Source: Mixophyes australis
Taxonomy: Eukaryota > Chordata > Amphibia > Anura > Limnodynastidae
Direction of reading: 5' to 3'
Assembly (NCBI GenBank): GCA_036250195.1
Contig: JAVHZZ010000012.1
Span: 91,587,115-91,651,114, forward strand
Length of the DNA stretch: 64,000 nucleotides
The translations under genes and the position numbers were made by a program. A model generated the notes under the pieces. That model was not told the origin of the DNA and did no database searches. It saw only the letters and a list, made by a program, of their open reading frames with translations. This document shows, in pieces, positions 15,561 through 28,740 of this stretch (its first letter is position 1; each line of letters starts with the position of its first letter).

Positions 15561-15994
15561 TAAAACATGAATCATGAATCGAATCATGAATCATGAATCA
15601 TGATTTGAATCATGAATCATGAATTGAATCATGAATTATGAATCAACTCATGAATCATGAATCATGAATTGAATCATGAATCATTAGTCGAATCATGAAT
15701 TATGAAATGAATCATGAATCATAAATTAAATCATGAATCATGAATTGAATCATGAATTATGAAATGAATCATGAATTAAATCATAATTCATGAATTATGA
15801 ATTGAATCATGAATCATGAGTGAAATCATAAATCATGAATCATGAATCGAATCATGAATCATGAATCGAATCATGAATCATGAACCATGAATCGAATCAT
15901 GAACCATGAATCATGAATTGAATCATGAATCATGAATAATGAATTGAATAATGAATTGAATCATGAATTGAATCATGAATCATGAATTGAATCA

Positions 15995-16610
15995 TGATTC
16001 ATGAGTCGAATCATGAATCATAAATCATGAATTGAATTATGAATCGAATCATGAATCATAAATTGAATTATGAATCATAAATTGAATCATGAATCATGAA
16101 TTGAATCATGAATCATGAATCATGAATTGAATCATGAATCGAAACATGAATTATGAATCATGAATTAAATCATGAATCATGAATTGAATCATGAATCATG
16201 AATCAAATCATGAATCATTAATCGAATCATGAATTATGAATGAATCATGAATCATGAATTGAATCATGAATCATGAATTGAAGCATTAAATATGAGTCAA
16301 ATCATAAATCATAAATCATGAATTGAATCATGAATCTTGAATCACGAATCGAATCATGAATAATGAATTGAATCATGATTTGAATCATGAATCGAATCAA
16401 GAATCATGAATTGAATCATGAATCATGAGTCGAATCATGAATCATAAATCATGAATTGAATCATGAATCTTGAATCATGAATCAGGAATTGAATCATGAA
16501 TCAAATCATGAATCATTAATCGGATCATGAATCATTAATTAAATCATGAATCATAAATCATGAATTGAATTGACTCATGAATCAAGAATTGAATCATGAA
16601 TCATGAATTG
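15995..16610. repeat. Perfect direct repeat of about 615 bp, right copy
   Basis: This is identical to 13,115-13,730. Related but less similar versions start at 28 and 12,556, as shown by the GAAGCATTAAATATG landmark at those positions and at 16,280. Perfect identity over 600 bp, in an array where other copies differ every few dozen bases, points to a recent duplication or gene-conversion-like event. Confidence 0.92.
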
Positions 16611-17129
16611 AATCATGAATCATGAATTTAATCATGAATCATGAATTGAATCATGAATCTTGAATCACGAATCGAATCATGAATAATGAATTGAATCATG
16701 AATTGAATCATGAATCATGAATTGAATCATAAATCATGAATCATGAATTGAATCATGAATCATGAATTGAATCATGAATCATGAGTCGAATCATGAATCA
16801 TAAATCATGAATCTTGAATCATGAATCAGGAATTGAATCATGAATCAAATCATGAATCATTAATCGAATCATGAATCATGAATTAAATCATGAATCATAA
16901 ATCATGAATTGAATTGACTCATGAGTCATGAATAATGAGTCATGAATAATGAATCATGAATCATGAATCGAATCATGAATCGAATCATGAATCATGAATC
17001 GAATCATGAATCATGAATTGAATCATGAATTGAATCATGAATCGAATCATGAATCATGAATCAAATCATGAATCATGAATTGAATCATGAATTGAATCAT
17101 GAATAATGAATCATGAATTTAATCATGAA

Positions 17130-18830
17130 TCATGAATTTAATCATGAATCATGAATTGAATCATGAATCTTGAATCACGAATCGAATCATGAATAATGAA
17201 TTGAATCATGAATTGAATCATGATTCATGAATTGAATCATAAATCATGAATCATGAATCATGAATTGAATCATGAATCATGAATTGAATCATGAATCATG
17301 AGTCGAATCATGAATCATAAATCATGAATCTTGAATCATGAATCAGGAATTGAATCATGAATCAAATCATGAATCATTAATCGAATCATGAATCATGAAT
17401 TAAATCATGAATCATAAATCATGAATTGAATTGACTCATGAGTCATGAATAATGAATCATGAATTAAATCATGAATCAAGAAATGAATCATGAATCATGA
17501 ATCGAATCATGAATCATGAATTGAATCATGAATCGAATCATGAATCGAATCATGAATCATGAATTGAATCATGAATTGAATCATGAATCATGAATCATGA
17601 ATTTAATCATGAATCATAAATCGAATCATGAATCATGAATTGAATCATGAATCATGAATCATGAATTGAATCATGAATCATGAATCATGAATCAAATCAT
17701 GAATCATGAATTGAATCATGAATCATTAATCGAATCATGAATTGAATCATGAATCATGAATCATAAATTGAATCATGAATCATGAATTATGAATTGAATC
17801 ATGAATCATGAATTGAATCATGAATCATGAATTATGAAATTAATCATGAATTATGAAATGAATCATGAATCATGAATTAAATCATGAATCATGAATTAAA
17901 TCATAATTCATGAATTAAATCATAATTCATGAATTAAATCATAATTCATGAATTAAATCATAATTCATGAATTAAATCATAATTCATGAATTATGAATTG
18001 AATCATGAATCATGAGTGAAATCATGAATCATGAATCATTAATCGAATCATGAATCATGAATTGAATCATGAATCATGAATTGAATCATGAATCATGAAT
18101 TGAATCATGAATCATGAATTGAATCATGAATCATGAATTGAATCATGAATCATGAATTGAATCATAAATCATGAATTGAATCATGAATAATCGAATCATG
18201 AACCATGAATTGAATCATGAATCATGAATAATGAATTGAATTATGAATTGAATCATGAATCATGAATTGAATCATGATTCATGAGTCGAATCATGAATCA
18301 TAAATCATGAATTGAATCATGAATCGAATCATGATTCATGAATTGAATTATGAATCATAAATTGAATCATGAATCATGAATTGAATCATGAATCATGAAT
18401 TGAATCATGAATTACAAATCATGAATTGAATCATGAATCACAAATCATGAATTGAATCATGAATCATGAGTCGTATCATGAATTATGAATCATGAGCCGA
18501 ATCATGAATCATGAATCGAAATATGAAGCATGAATCATAAATTGAATCATGAATTGAATCATGAATCATGTATATGAATGAATCATGAATCATGAATTGA
18601 ATCATGAATCATGAATTGAATCATGAATTTAATCATGAAATATGAGTCGAATCATGAATCATGAATCATGAGTCGAATCATGAATCTTGAATCATAAATC
18701 GAATCATAAATCTTGAATCATGAATCGAATCATGAATAATGAATTGAATCATGAATTGAATTATGAATCATGAATCAAATCATGAATCATGAATCGAATC
18801 ATGAATAATGAATCGAATCATAATTCATGA
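17130..18830. repeat. 1.6-1.7 kb higher-order block, copy 3 (cut at its right end)
   Basis: Landmarks are CTTGAATCACG at 17,169, TGACTCATGAGTCA at 17,432-17,445, a five-fold 19-bp tract at 17,902-17,995, a GAGTGAAATC variant at 18,014 where the other copies have GAGTCAAATC, and CATAATTC at 18,819. Immediately after CATAATTCATGAAT the sequence passes straight into the start of copy 4 instead of continuing to the ATCGGATC landmark. The junction at about 18,832 is therefore the visible breakpoint of a tandem duplication. Confidence 0.82.
17902..17995. repeat. 19-bp TAATTCATGAATTAAATCA tract, 5 units
   Basis: CATAATTCAT cores start at 17,902, 17,921, 17,940, 17,959 and 17,978. The unit count equals that at 14.5 kb, and the flanks match the other copies of the 1.6-1.7 kb block. 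Confidence 0.92.
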
Positions 18831-18831
18831 A

Positions 18832-20690
18832 TTTAATCATGAATCATGAATTGAATCATGAATCTTGAATCACGAATCGAATCATGAATAATGAATTGAA
18901 TCATGAATTGAATCATGAATCATGAATTGAATCATAAATCATGAATCATGAATCATGAATTGAATCATGAATCATGAATTGAATCATGAATCATGAGTCG
19001 AATCATGAATCATAAATCATGAATCTTGAATCATGAATCAGGAATTGAATCATGAATCAAATCATGAATCATTAATCGAATCATGAATCATGAATTAAAT
19101 CATGAATCATAAATCATGAATTGAATTGACTCATGAGTCATGAATAATGAATCATGAATTAAATCATGAATCAAGAAATGAATCATGAATCATGAATCAT
19201 GAATCGAATCATGAATCATGAATTGAATCATGAATCGAATCATGAATCGAATCATGAATCATGAATTGAATCATGAATTGAATCATGAATCATGAATCAT
19301 GAATTTAATCATGAATCATAAATCGAATCATGAATCATGAATTGAATCATGAATCATGAATCATGAATTGAATCATGAATCATGAATCATGAATCAAATC
19401 ATGAATCATGAATTGAATCATGAATCATTAATCGAATCATGAATTGAATCATGAATCATGAATCATAAATTGAATCATGAATCATGAATTATGAATTGAA
19501 TCATGAATCATGAATTGAATCATGAATCATGAATTATGAAATTAATCATGAATTATGAAATGAATCATGAATCATGAATTAAATCATGAATCATGAATTA
19601 AATCATAATTCATGAATTAAATCATAATTCATGAATTAAATCATAATTCATGAATTAAATCATAATTCATGAATTAAATCATAATTCATGAATTAAATCA
19701 TAATTCATGAATTATGAATTGAATCATGAATCATGAGTCAAATCATGAATCATGAATCATTAATTGAATCATGAATCATGAATTGAATCATGAATCATGA
19801 ATTGAATCATGAATCATGAATTGAATCATGAATCATGAATTGAATCATGAATCATGAATTGAATCATGAATCATGAATCGAATCATGAATCATGAATAAT
19901 GAATTGAATTATGAATTGAATCATGAATCATGAATTGAATCATGATTCATGAGTCGAATCATGAATCATAAATCATGAATTGAATCATGAATCGAATCAT
20001 GATTCATGAATTGAATTATGAATCATAAATTGAATCATGAATCATGAATTGAATCATGAATCATGAATTGAATCATGAATTACAAATCATGAATTGAATC
20101 ATGAATCACAAATCATGAATTGAATCATGAATCATGAGTCGTATCATGAATTATGAATCATGAGCCGAATCATGAATCATGAATCGAAATATGAAGCATG
20201 AATCATAAATTGAATCATGAATTGAATCATGAATCATGTATATGAATGAATCATGAATCATGAATTGAATCATGAATCATGAATTGAATCATGAATTTAA
20301 TCATGAAATATGAGTCGAATCATGAATCATGAATCATGAGTCGAATCATGAATCTTGAATCATAAATCGAATCATAAATCTTGAATCATGAATCGAATCA
20401 TGAATAATGAATTGAATCATGAATTGAATTATGAATCATGAATCAAATCATGAATCATGAATCGAATCATGAATAATGAATCGAATCATAATTCATGAAT
20501 CGAATCATGAATCATAAATCGAATCATGAATCATAAATCGAATCATGAATCATGAATCGAATCATGAATCGAATCATGAATCATGAATTGAATCCTAAAT
20601 CATGAAATGAATCATGATTTGAATCATGAATCATGAATCATAAATCGGATCATGAATCATGAATTGAATCATAAAACATGAATCATGAAT
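18832..20690. repeat. 1.6-1.7 kb higher-order block, copy 4
   Basis: This copy directly follows copy 3, with landmarks 1,669-1,721 bp downstream of the same landmarks in copy 3 (CTTGAATCACG at 18,864, TGACTCATGAGTCA at 19,127-19,140, CATAATTC at 20,488, ATCGGATC near 20,643). Its 19-bp TAATTCATGAATTAAATCA tract has six units, one more than copies 2 and 3. The close match to copy 3 and the adjacency indicate a recent tandem event. Confidence 0.82.
19604..19716. repeat. 19-bp TAATTCATGAATTAAATCA tract, 6 units
   Basis: CATAATTCAT cores start at 19,604, 19,623, 19,642, 19,661, 19,680 and 19,699. One extra unit compared with the neighbouring block at 17.9 kb accounts for a 19-bp step in the offset between the two blocks (1,702 to 1,721 bp). 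Confidence 0.92.
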
Positions 20691-22899
20691 CGAATCATGA
20701 ATCATGAATCATGAATTGAATCCTAAATCATGAAATGAATCATGATTTGAATCATGAATCATGAATCATAAATCGGATCATGAATCATGAATTGAATCAT
20801 GAATCATGAATCATGAATTGAATCATGAATCATGAATCATGAATTGAATCATGAATCGAATCATGAATCATGAATCATTAATTGAATTATTAATCATGAA
20901 TCGAATCATGAATCATGAATCATGAATTGAATCATGAATCATGAATTGAATCATGAATCATGAATTGAATCATGAATCATGAGTCGAATCATGAATCATA
21001 AATCATGAATTGAATCATGAATCTTGAATCATGAATTGAATCATGAATCTTTAATCATGAATCGAATCATGAATCGAATCATGAATAATGAATCGAATCA
21101 TGAATAATGAATTGAATCATGAATCATGAATCGAATCATGAATCATGAATCATGAATTGAATCATGAATCGAATCACGAATCATGAATCATTAATTGAAT
21201 TATTAATCATGAATCGAATCATGAATCATGAATCATGAATTGAATCATGAATCATGAATTGAATCATGAATCATGAATCGAATCATGAATCATGAATCAT
21301 GAATTGAATCATGAATCGAATCACGAATCATAAATCATTAATTGAATTATTAATCATGAATCGAATCATGAATCATGAATCATGAATTGAATCATGAATC
21401 ATGAATTGAATCATGAATCTTGAATCATGAATTGAATCATGAATCTTTAATCATGAATCGAATCATGAATAATGAATTGAATCATGAATTGAATTATGAA
21501 TCATGAATCGAATCATGAATCATGAATTGAATCATGAATCATGAATTGAATCATGAATCATGAATCAAATCATGAATCATGAATCATGAATCAAATCATG
21601 AATCATGAATCATGAATTGAATCATGAATCATGAATTATGAAATGAATCATGAATCATGAATTATGAAATGAATCATGAATCATGAATTAAATCATGAAT
21701 TATGAATTGAATCATGAATCATGAGTCGAATCATGAATCATGAATTGAATCATGAATCATGAGTCGAATCATGAATCATAAATCATGAATTGAATCATGA
21801 ATCTTGAATCATGATGTGAATCATGAATCAGGAATTGAATCATGAATCAAATCATGAATCAAATCATGAATCATTAATCGAATCATGAATTAAATCATGA
21901 ATCATAAATCATGAATTGAATCATGAATCTTGAATCATGATGTGAATCTTGAATCAGGAATTAAATCATGAATCATAAATCATGAATTGAATCATGAATC
22001 GAATCATGAATCATGAATTGAATCATGAATCATGAATCATGAATTAAATCATGAATCGAAACATGAATTATGAATCATGAATTAAATCATGAATCATGAA
22101 TTGAATCATGAATCGAATCATGAATCATGAATCGAATCATGAATCATTAATCGAATCATGAATTATGAATGAATCATGAATCATGAATTAAATCATGAAT
22201 CATGAATTGAAGCATTAAATATGAGTCAAATCATGAATCATAAATCATGAATTGAATCATGAATCTTGAATCACGAATCGAATCAAGAATCATGAATCAT
22301 GAATTGAATCATGAATCATGAATCATGAAATGAATCATGAATCATGAGTCGAATCATGAATCATAAATCAAGAATTGAATCATGAATCTTGAATCATGAA
22401 TCATGAAATGAATCATAAATTGTGAATTATGAAATGAATCATGAATCATGAATCATGAATTGAATCATGAATTATGAAATTAATCATGAATCATGAATTA
22501 TGAAATGAATCATGAATTAAATCATAATTCATAAATTATGAATTGAATCATGAATCATGAGTCAAATCATGAATCATGAATCATAAATTGAATCATGAAT
22601 CATTAATCGAATCATGAATCATGAATCGAATCATGAATCATGAATTGAATCATGAATCATGAATTGAATCATGAATCACAAATCATGAATTGAATCATGA
22701 ATCATGAATTGAATCATGAACCATGAATCGAATCATGAACCATGAATCATGAATTGAATCATGAATCATAAATAATGAATTGAATCATGAATCATGAATT
22801 GAATCATTATTCATGAATCGAATCATGAATCATAAATCATGAATTGAATCATGAATCGAAATATGAATCATGAATTGAATTATGAATCATAAATTGAAT

Positions 22900-24640
22900 C
22901 ATGAATCATGAATTGATTCATGAATCATGAATTGATTCATGAATCATGAATTGAATCATGAATTGAATCATGAATTACAAATCATGAATCGAATCATGAA
23001 TCACAAATCATGAATTGAATCATGAATCATGAATTATGAATCATGAGTCGAATCATGAATCATGAATCATAAATTGAATCATGAATTGAATCATGAATCA
23101 TGTATATGAATGAATCATGAATCATGAATTGAATCATGAATCATGAATTGAATCATGAATTGAATCATGAATCGTGAATTGAATCATGAAATATGAGTCG
23201 AATCATGAATCATGAATTGAATCATGAATAATGAGTCGAATCATGAATCTTGAATCATGAATCGAATCATGAATCTTGAATTATGAATCGAATCATGAAT
23301 TGAATCATGAATTGAATTATGAATCATGAATCAAATCATTAATCATGAATCAAATCATGAATCAAATCATGAATCATGAATCAAATCATGAATCATGAAT
23401 CAAATCATAAATAATGAATCGAATCATGAATCATAAATGGAATCATGAATAATGAATCATGAATTGAATCATGAATGGATTCATGAATCATTAATCGAAT
23501 CATGAATCATGAATCATGAATCGAATCATGAATCATGAATCATGAATTGAATCCTAAATCATAAAATGAATCATGATTTGAATCATGAATCATATATCGG
23601 ATCATGAATCATGAATTGAATCATGAATTGAATCCTAAATCATAAAATGAATCATGATTTGAATCATGAATCATAAATCGGATCATGAATCATGAATTGA
23701 ATCATAAAACATGAATCATGAATCGAATCATAAATCATAAAATGAATCATGAATCATGAATTTAATCATGAATCATGTATCGAATCATGAATCATGTATC
23801 GAATCATAAATCATTAATCGAATCATGAATCATGAATCGAATCATGAATCATGAATCATGAATCATGAATTGAATCATGAATTGAATCATGAATCAAGCA
23901 TCGAATCATGAATTGAATCATGAATCATGAATTGAATCATGAATCATGAATTGAATCATGAATTACAAATCATGAATCGAATCATGAATCACAAATCATG
24001 AATTGAATCATGAATCATGAATTATGAATCATGAGTCGAATCATGAATCATAAATTGAATCATGAATTGAATCATGAATCATGTATATGAATGAATCATG
24101 AATCATGAATTGAATCATGAATCATGAATTGAATCATGAATCGTGAATTGAATCATGAAATATGAGTCGAATCATGAATCATGAATTGAATCATGAATCA
24201 TGAGTCGAATCATGAATCTTGAATTATGAATCGAATCATGACTAATGAATTGAATCATGAATTGAATTATGAATCATGAATCAAATCATTAATCATGAAT
24301 CAAATCATGAATCATGAATCAAATCATGAATCATGAATCAAATCATGAATCATGAATCATGAATCAAATCATAAATAATGAATCGAATCATGAATCATGA
24401 ATCGAATCATGAATCATAAATGGAATCATGAATCATGAATCATGAATCGAATCATGAATCATGAATTGAATCCTAAATCATAAAATGAATCATGATTTGA
24501 ATCATGAATCATATATCGGATCATGAATCATGAATTGAATCATGAATTGAATCCTAAATCATAAAATGAATCATGATTTGAATCATGAATCATAAATCGG
24601 ATCATGAATCATGAATTGAATCATAAAACATGAATCATGA
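22900..24640. repeat. Tandem pair of a 0.92-0.98 kb block
   Basis: GTATATGAATG occurs at 23,102 and 24,083 (981 bp apart), and the unusual CATATATCGG variant at 23,591 and 24,510 (919 bp apart). Between them the same ordered variants are found in both copies, including GAATCGTGAATTG, ATCAAATC clusters, AATCCTAAATCATAAAATG and ATCGGATC. The block corresponds to the 3.9-5.4 kb stretch of the left superblock. Confidence 0.8.
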
Positions 24641-25074
24641 ATCGAATCATAAATCATAAAATGAATCATGAATCATTAATCGAATCATGAATCATGAATT
24701 GAATCATGAATCATGAATCATGAATTGAATCATGAATCATGAATTGAATCATGAATCATGAATCATGAATTGAATCATGAATCGAATCACGAATCATGAA
24801 TCATTAATTGAATCATTAATCATGAATCGAATCATGAATCATGAATTGAATCATGAATCATGAGTTGAATTATGAATCATGAGTCGAATCATGAATCATA
24901 AATCATGAATTGAATCATGACTCTTGAATCATGAATTGAATCATGAATCTTGAATCATGAATCGAATCATGAATAATGAATTGAATCATGAATTGAATTA
25001 TGAATCATGAATCGAATCATGAATCATGAATTGAATCATGAATCATGAATTGAATCATGAATCGAATCATGAAT

Positions 25075-25369
25075 CATGAATCGAATCATGAATCATGAAT
25101 CGAATCATGAATCATGAATCGAATCATGAATCATGAATCATGAATTGAATCCTAAATCATGAAATGAATAATGAATCATAAATCGAATCATGAATCATGA
25201 ATTGAATCATAAAACATGAATCGAATCATGAATCATGAATCGAATCATGAATCATGAATCGAATCATGAATCATGAATCATGAATTGAATCCTAAATCAT
25301 GAAATGAATAATGAATCATAAATCGAATCATGAATCATGAATTGAATCATAAAACATGAATCGAATCAT
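25075..25369. repeat. 140-bp perfect tandem duplication
   Basis: Bases 25,075-25,229 and 25,215-25,369 are identical, giving about 2.1 copies of a 140-bp unit. Each unit includes CCTAAATC (25,151 and 25,291), GAAATGAATAATG and CATAAAACATG. The match ends at 25,230/25,370, where G is replaced by T. The related place near 5.9 kb has a single copy, so the duplication is specific to this superblock copy. Confidence 0.93.
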
Positions 25370-27071
25370 TAATCATGAATCATGAATTGAATCGTGAATC
25401 ATGAATCGAATCAGAAATTAAATCATGAATCATGAATTGAATCATGAATCATGAAACATGAATTGAATCATGAATCATGAATTGAATCATGAATCATGAA
25501 TTGAATCATGAATCATGAAATGAATCATGAATTAAATCATGAATCATGAATTGAATCATGAATCATGAATTGAATCATGAATCATGAATCATGAATTGAC
25601 TCATGAATCATGAATATAATCATGAATCATTAATCGAATCATGAATCATGAATTAAATAATGAATCATGAATTGAATCATGAATCACAAATCATGAATTG
25701 AATCATGAATCACAAATCATGAATTGAATCATGAATCACAAATCATGAATTGAATCATGAATCATGCATCATGAATTCAATCATGAATTCTGAATTGAAT
25801 CATGAATTGAATCATAAATTGAATCATGAATTAAATCATGAATCACAAATCATGAATTGAATCATGAATCATGAATTGAATCATGAATCATGGATTGAAT
25901 CATGAAACATGAATCGAATCATGAACCATGAATCATGAATTGATTTATGAATCATGAATTGAATCATGAATCATGAATCGAATCATGAATAATGAATTGA
26001 ATTATGAATCATGAATCGAATAATGAATCATGAATCATTAATTAAATCATAAATCATGAATTGAATCATGAATTGAATCATGAATCATGAATTATGAAAT
26101 GAATCATGAATCATAAATTGAATCATGAATCATGAATCATGAACCATGAATTGAATCATGAATCATGAATAATGAATTGAATCATGAATTATAAAATTAA
26201 TCATGAATTATGAATTGAATCATGAATCATGAATTGAATTATGAATTGAATCATGAATCATGAATCATGAATTGAATCATGAATCATGAATCATGAATTG
26301 AATCATGAATTGAATCATGAATTGAATGATGAATCGTGAATTGAATCATGAAATATGAGTCGAATCATGAATCATGAATTGAATCATGAATCATGAGTCG
26401 AATCATGAATCTTGAATCATGAATCAAATCATGAATCTTGAATTATGAATCGAATCATGAATAATGAATTGAATCATGAATTGAATTATGAATCATAAAT
26501 CAAATCATTAATCATGAATCAAATCATGAATAATGAATCAAATCATGAATCATTAATCAAATCATAAATAATGAATCGAATCATGAATCGAATCATGAAT
26601 CATAAATGGAATCATGAATCATAAATCATGAATTGAATCATGAATGGATTCATGAATCATTAATCGAATCATGAATCATGAATCATGAATCATGAATCGA
26701 ATCATGAATCATGAATTGAATCCTAAATCATAAAATGAATCATGATTTGAATCATGAATCATAAATCGGATCATGAATCATGAATTGAATCATGAATTGA
26801 ATCCTAAATCATAAAATGAATCATGATTTGAATCATGAATCATGAATCATAAATCGGATCATGAATCATGAATTGAATCATAAAACATGAATCATGAATC
26901 GAATCATAAATCATAAAATGAATCATGAATTTAATCATGAATCATGAATCATGAATTGAATCATGAATCGAATCACGAATCATGAATCATTAATTGAATC
27001 ATTAATCATGAATCGAATCATGAATCATGAATCATGAATTGAATCATGAATCATGAGTTGAATTATGAATC

Positions 27072-27310
27072 ATGAGTCGAATCATGAATCATAAATCATG
27101 AATTGAATCATGACTCTTGAATCATGAATTGAATAATGAATCTTGAATCATGAGTCGAATCATGAATCATAAATCATGAATTGAATCATGACTCTTGAAT
27201 CATGAATTGAATAATGAATCTTGAATCATGAGTCGAATCATGAATCATAAATCATGAATTGAATCATGACTCTTGAATCATGAATTGAATAATGAATCTT
27301 GAATCATGTA
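27072..27310. repeat. 78-bp tandem triplication
   Basis: ACTCTTGAAT starts at 27,113, 27,191 and 27,269, exactly 78 bp apart. The first two full units are identical. The third follows the same sequence for about 40 bases and then leaves it at GTATCG instead of GAGTCG. The matching place near 5,691 in the left superblock has one copy, as does 24,920. Confidence 0.92.
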
Positions 27311-27352
27311 TCGAATCATGAATAATGAATTGAATCATGAATTGAATCATGA

Positions 27353-27367
27353 ATTGAATCGAATTGA
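27353..27367. repeat. Three adjacent 5-mers, a break in the unit grammar
   Basis: The sequence ATTGAATCGAATTGA is three 5-mers in a row. Elsewhere 5-mers are almost always separated by at least one 7-mer; the other exceptions noticed are ATTGAATTGA pairs such as those near 773, 9,612 and 30,022. Confidence 0.9.
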
Positions 27368-28564
27368 ATCATGAATCATGAATCGAATCATGAATCATGA
27401 ATTGAATCATGAATCGAATCATGAATCATGAATCGAATCATGAATCATAAATCGAATCATGAATCATGAATCGAATCATGAATCATGAATTGAATCCTAA
27501 ATCATGAAATGAATCATGAATCATAAATCGAATCATGAATCATGAATCATGAATCATGAATCGAATCATAAATTGAATCATGAATCATGAATCATGAATT
27601 AAATCATGAATCATGAATCATAAATCGAATCATGAATCATGAATCATGAATCATGAATCGAATCAGAAATTAAATCATGAATCATGAATTGAATCATGAA
27701 TCATGAAACATGAATTGAATCATGAATCATGAATTGAATCATGAATCATGAATTGAATCATGAATCATGAAATGAATCATGAATTAAATCATGAATCATG
27801 AATTGAATCATGAATCATGAATTGAATCATGAATCATGAATCATGAATTGACTCATGAATCATGAATCATGAATTGAATCATGAATCACAAATCATGAAT
27901 TGAATCATGAATCATGCATCATGAATTCAATCATGAATTCTGAATTGAATCATGAATCATGAATCGAATCATAAATTGAATCATAAATTAAATCATGAAT
28001 CACAAATCATGAATTGAATCATGAATCATGAATTGAATCATGAATCATGGATTGAATCATGAAACATGAATCGAATCATGAACCATGAATCATGAATTGA
28101 ATCATGAATCATGAATTGAATCATGAATCATGAATCATGAATTGAATCATGAATCATGAATTGAATCATGAATTGAATCATGAATCATGAATTGAATCAT
28201 GAATCATGAGTCGAACCATGAATCATGAATTAAATCATGAATCTTGAATCACGAATCGAATCATGAATAATGAATTGAATTATGAATCATGAATCGAATC
28301 ATGAATCATTAATTAAATCATAAAATCATGAATTGAATCATGAATTGAATCATGAATCATGAATTATGAAATGAATCATGAATCATAAATTGAATCATGA
28401 ATCATGAATCATGAACCATGAATTCAATCATGAATCATGAATCATGAATTATAAAATTAATCATGAATTATGAATTGAATCATGAATCATGAATTGAATT
28501 ATGAATTGAATCATGAATCATGAATCATGAATTGAATCATGAATCATGAATCATATATCATGAA

Positions 28565-28740
28565 TTGAATCATGAATCAGTAATCATGAATTGAATCATG
28601 AATCATGAATCAGTAATCATGAATTGAATCATGAATTGAATCATGAATCATGAATCAGTAATCATGAATTGAATCATGAATTGAATCATGAATCATGAAT
28701 CAGTAATCATGAATTGAATCATGAATTGAATCATGAATTC
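28565..28740. repeat. 45-bp CAGTAATC tandem tract
   Basis: The rare CAGTAATC variant starts at 28,578, 28,611, 28,656 and 28,701, giving one 33-bp and two 45-bp steps. The unit is CAGTAATC followed by ordinary 7- and 5-mers. The matching position in the left superblock (8,401) has a single CAGTAATC, so this is a local expansion after the large duplication. Confidence 0.9.
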
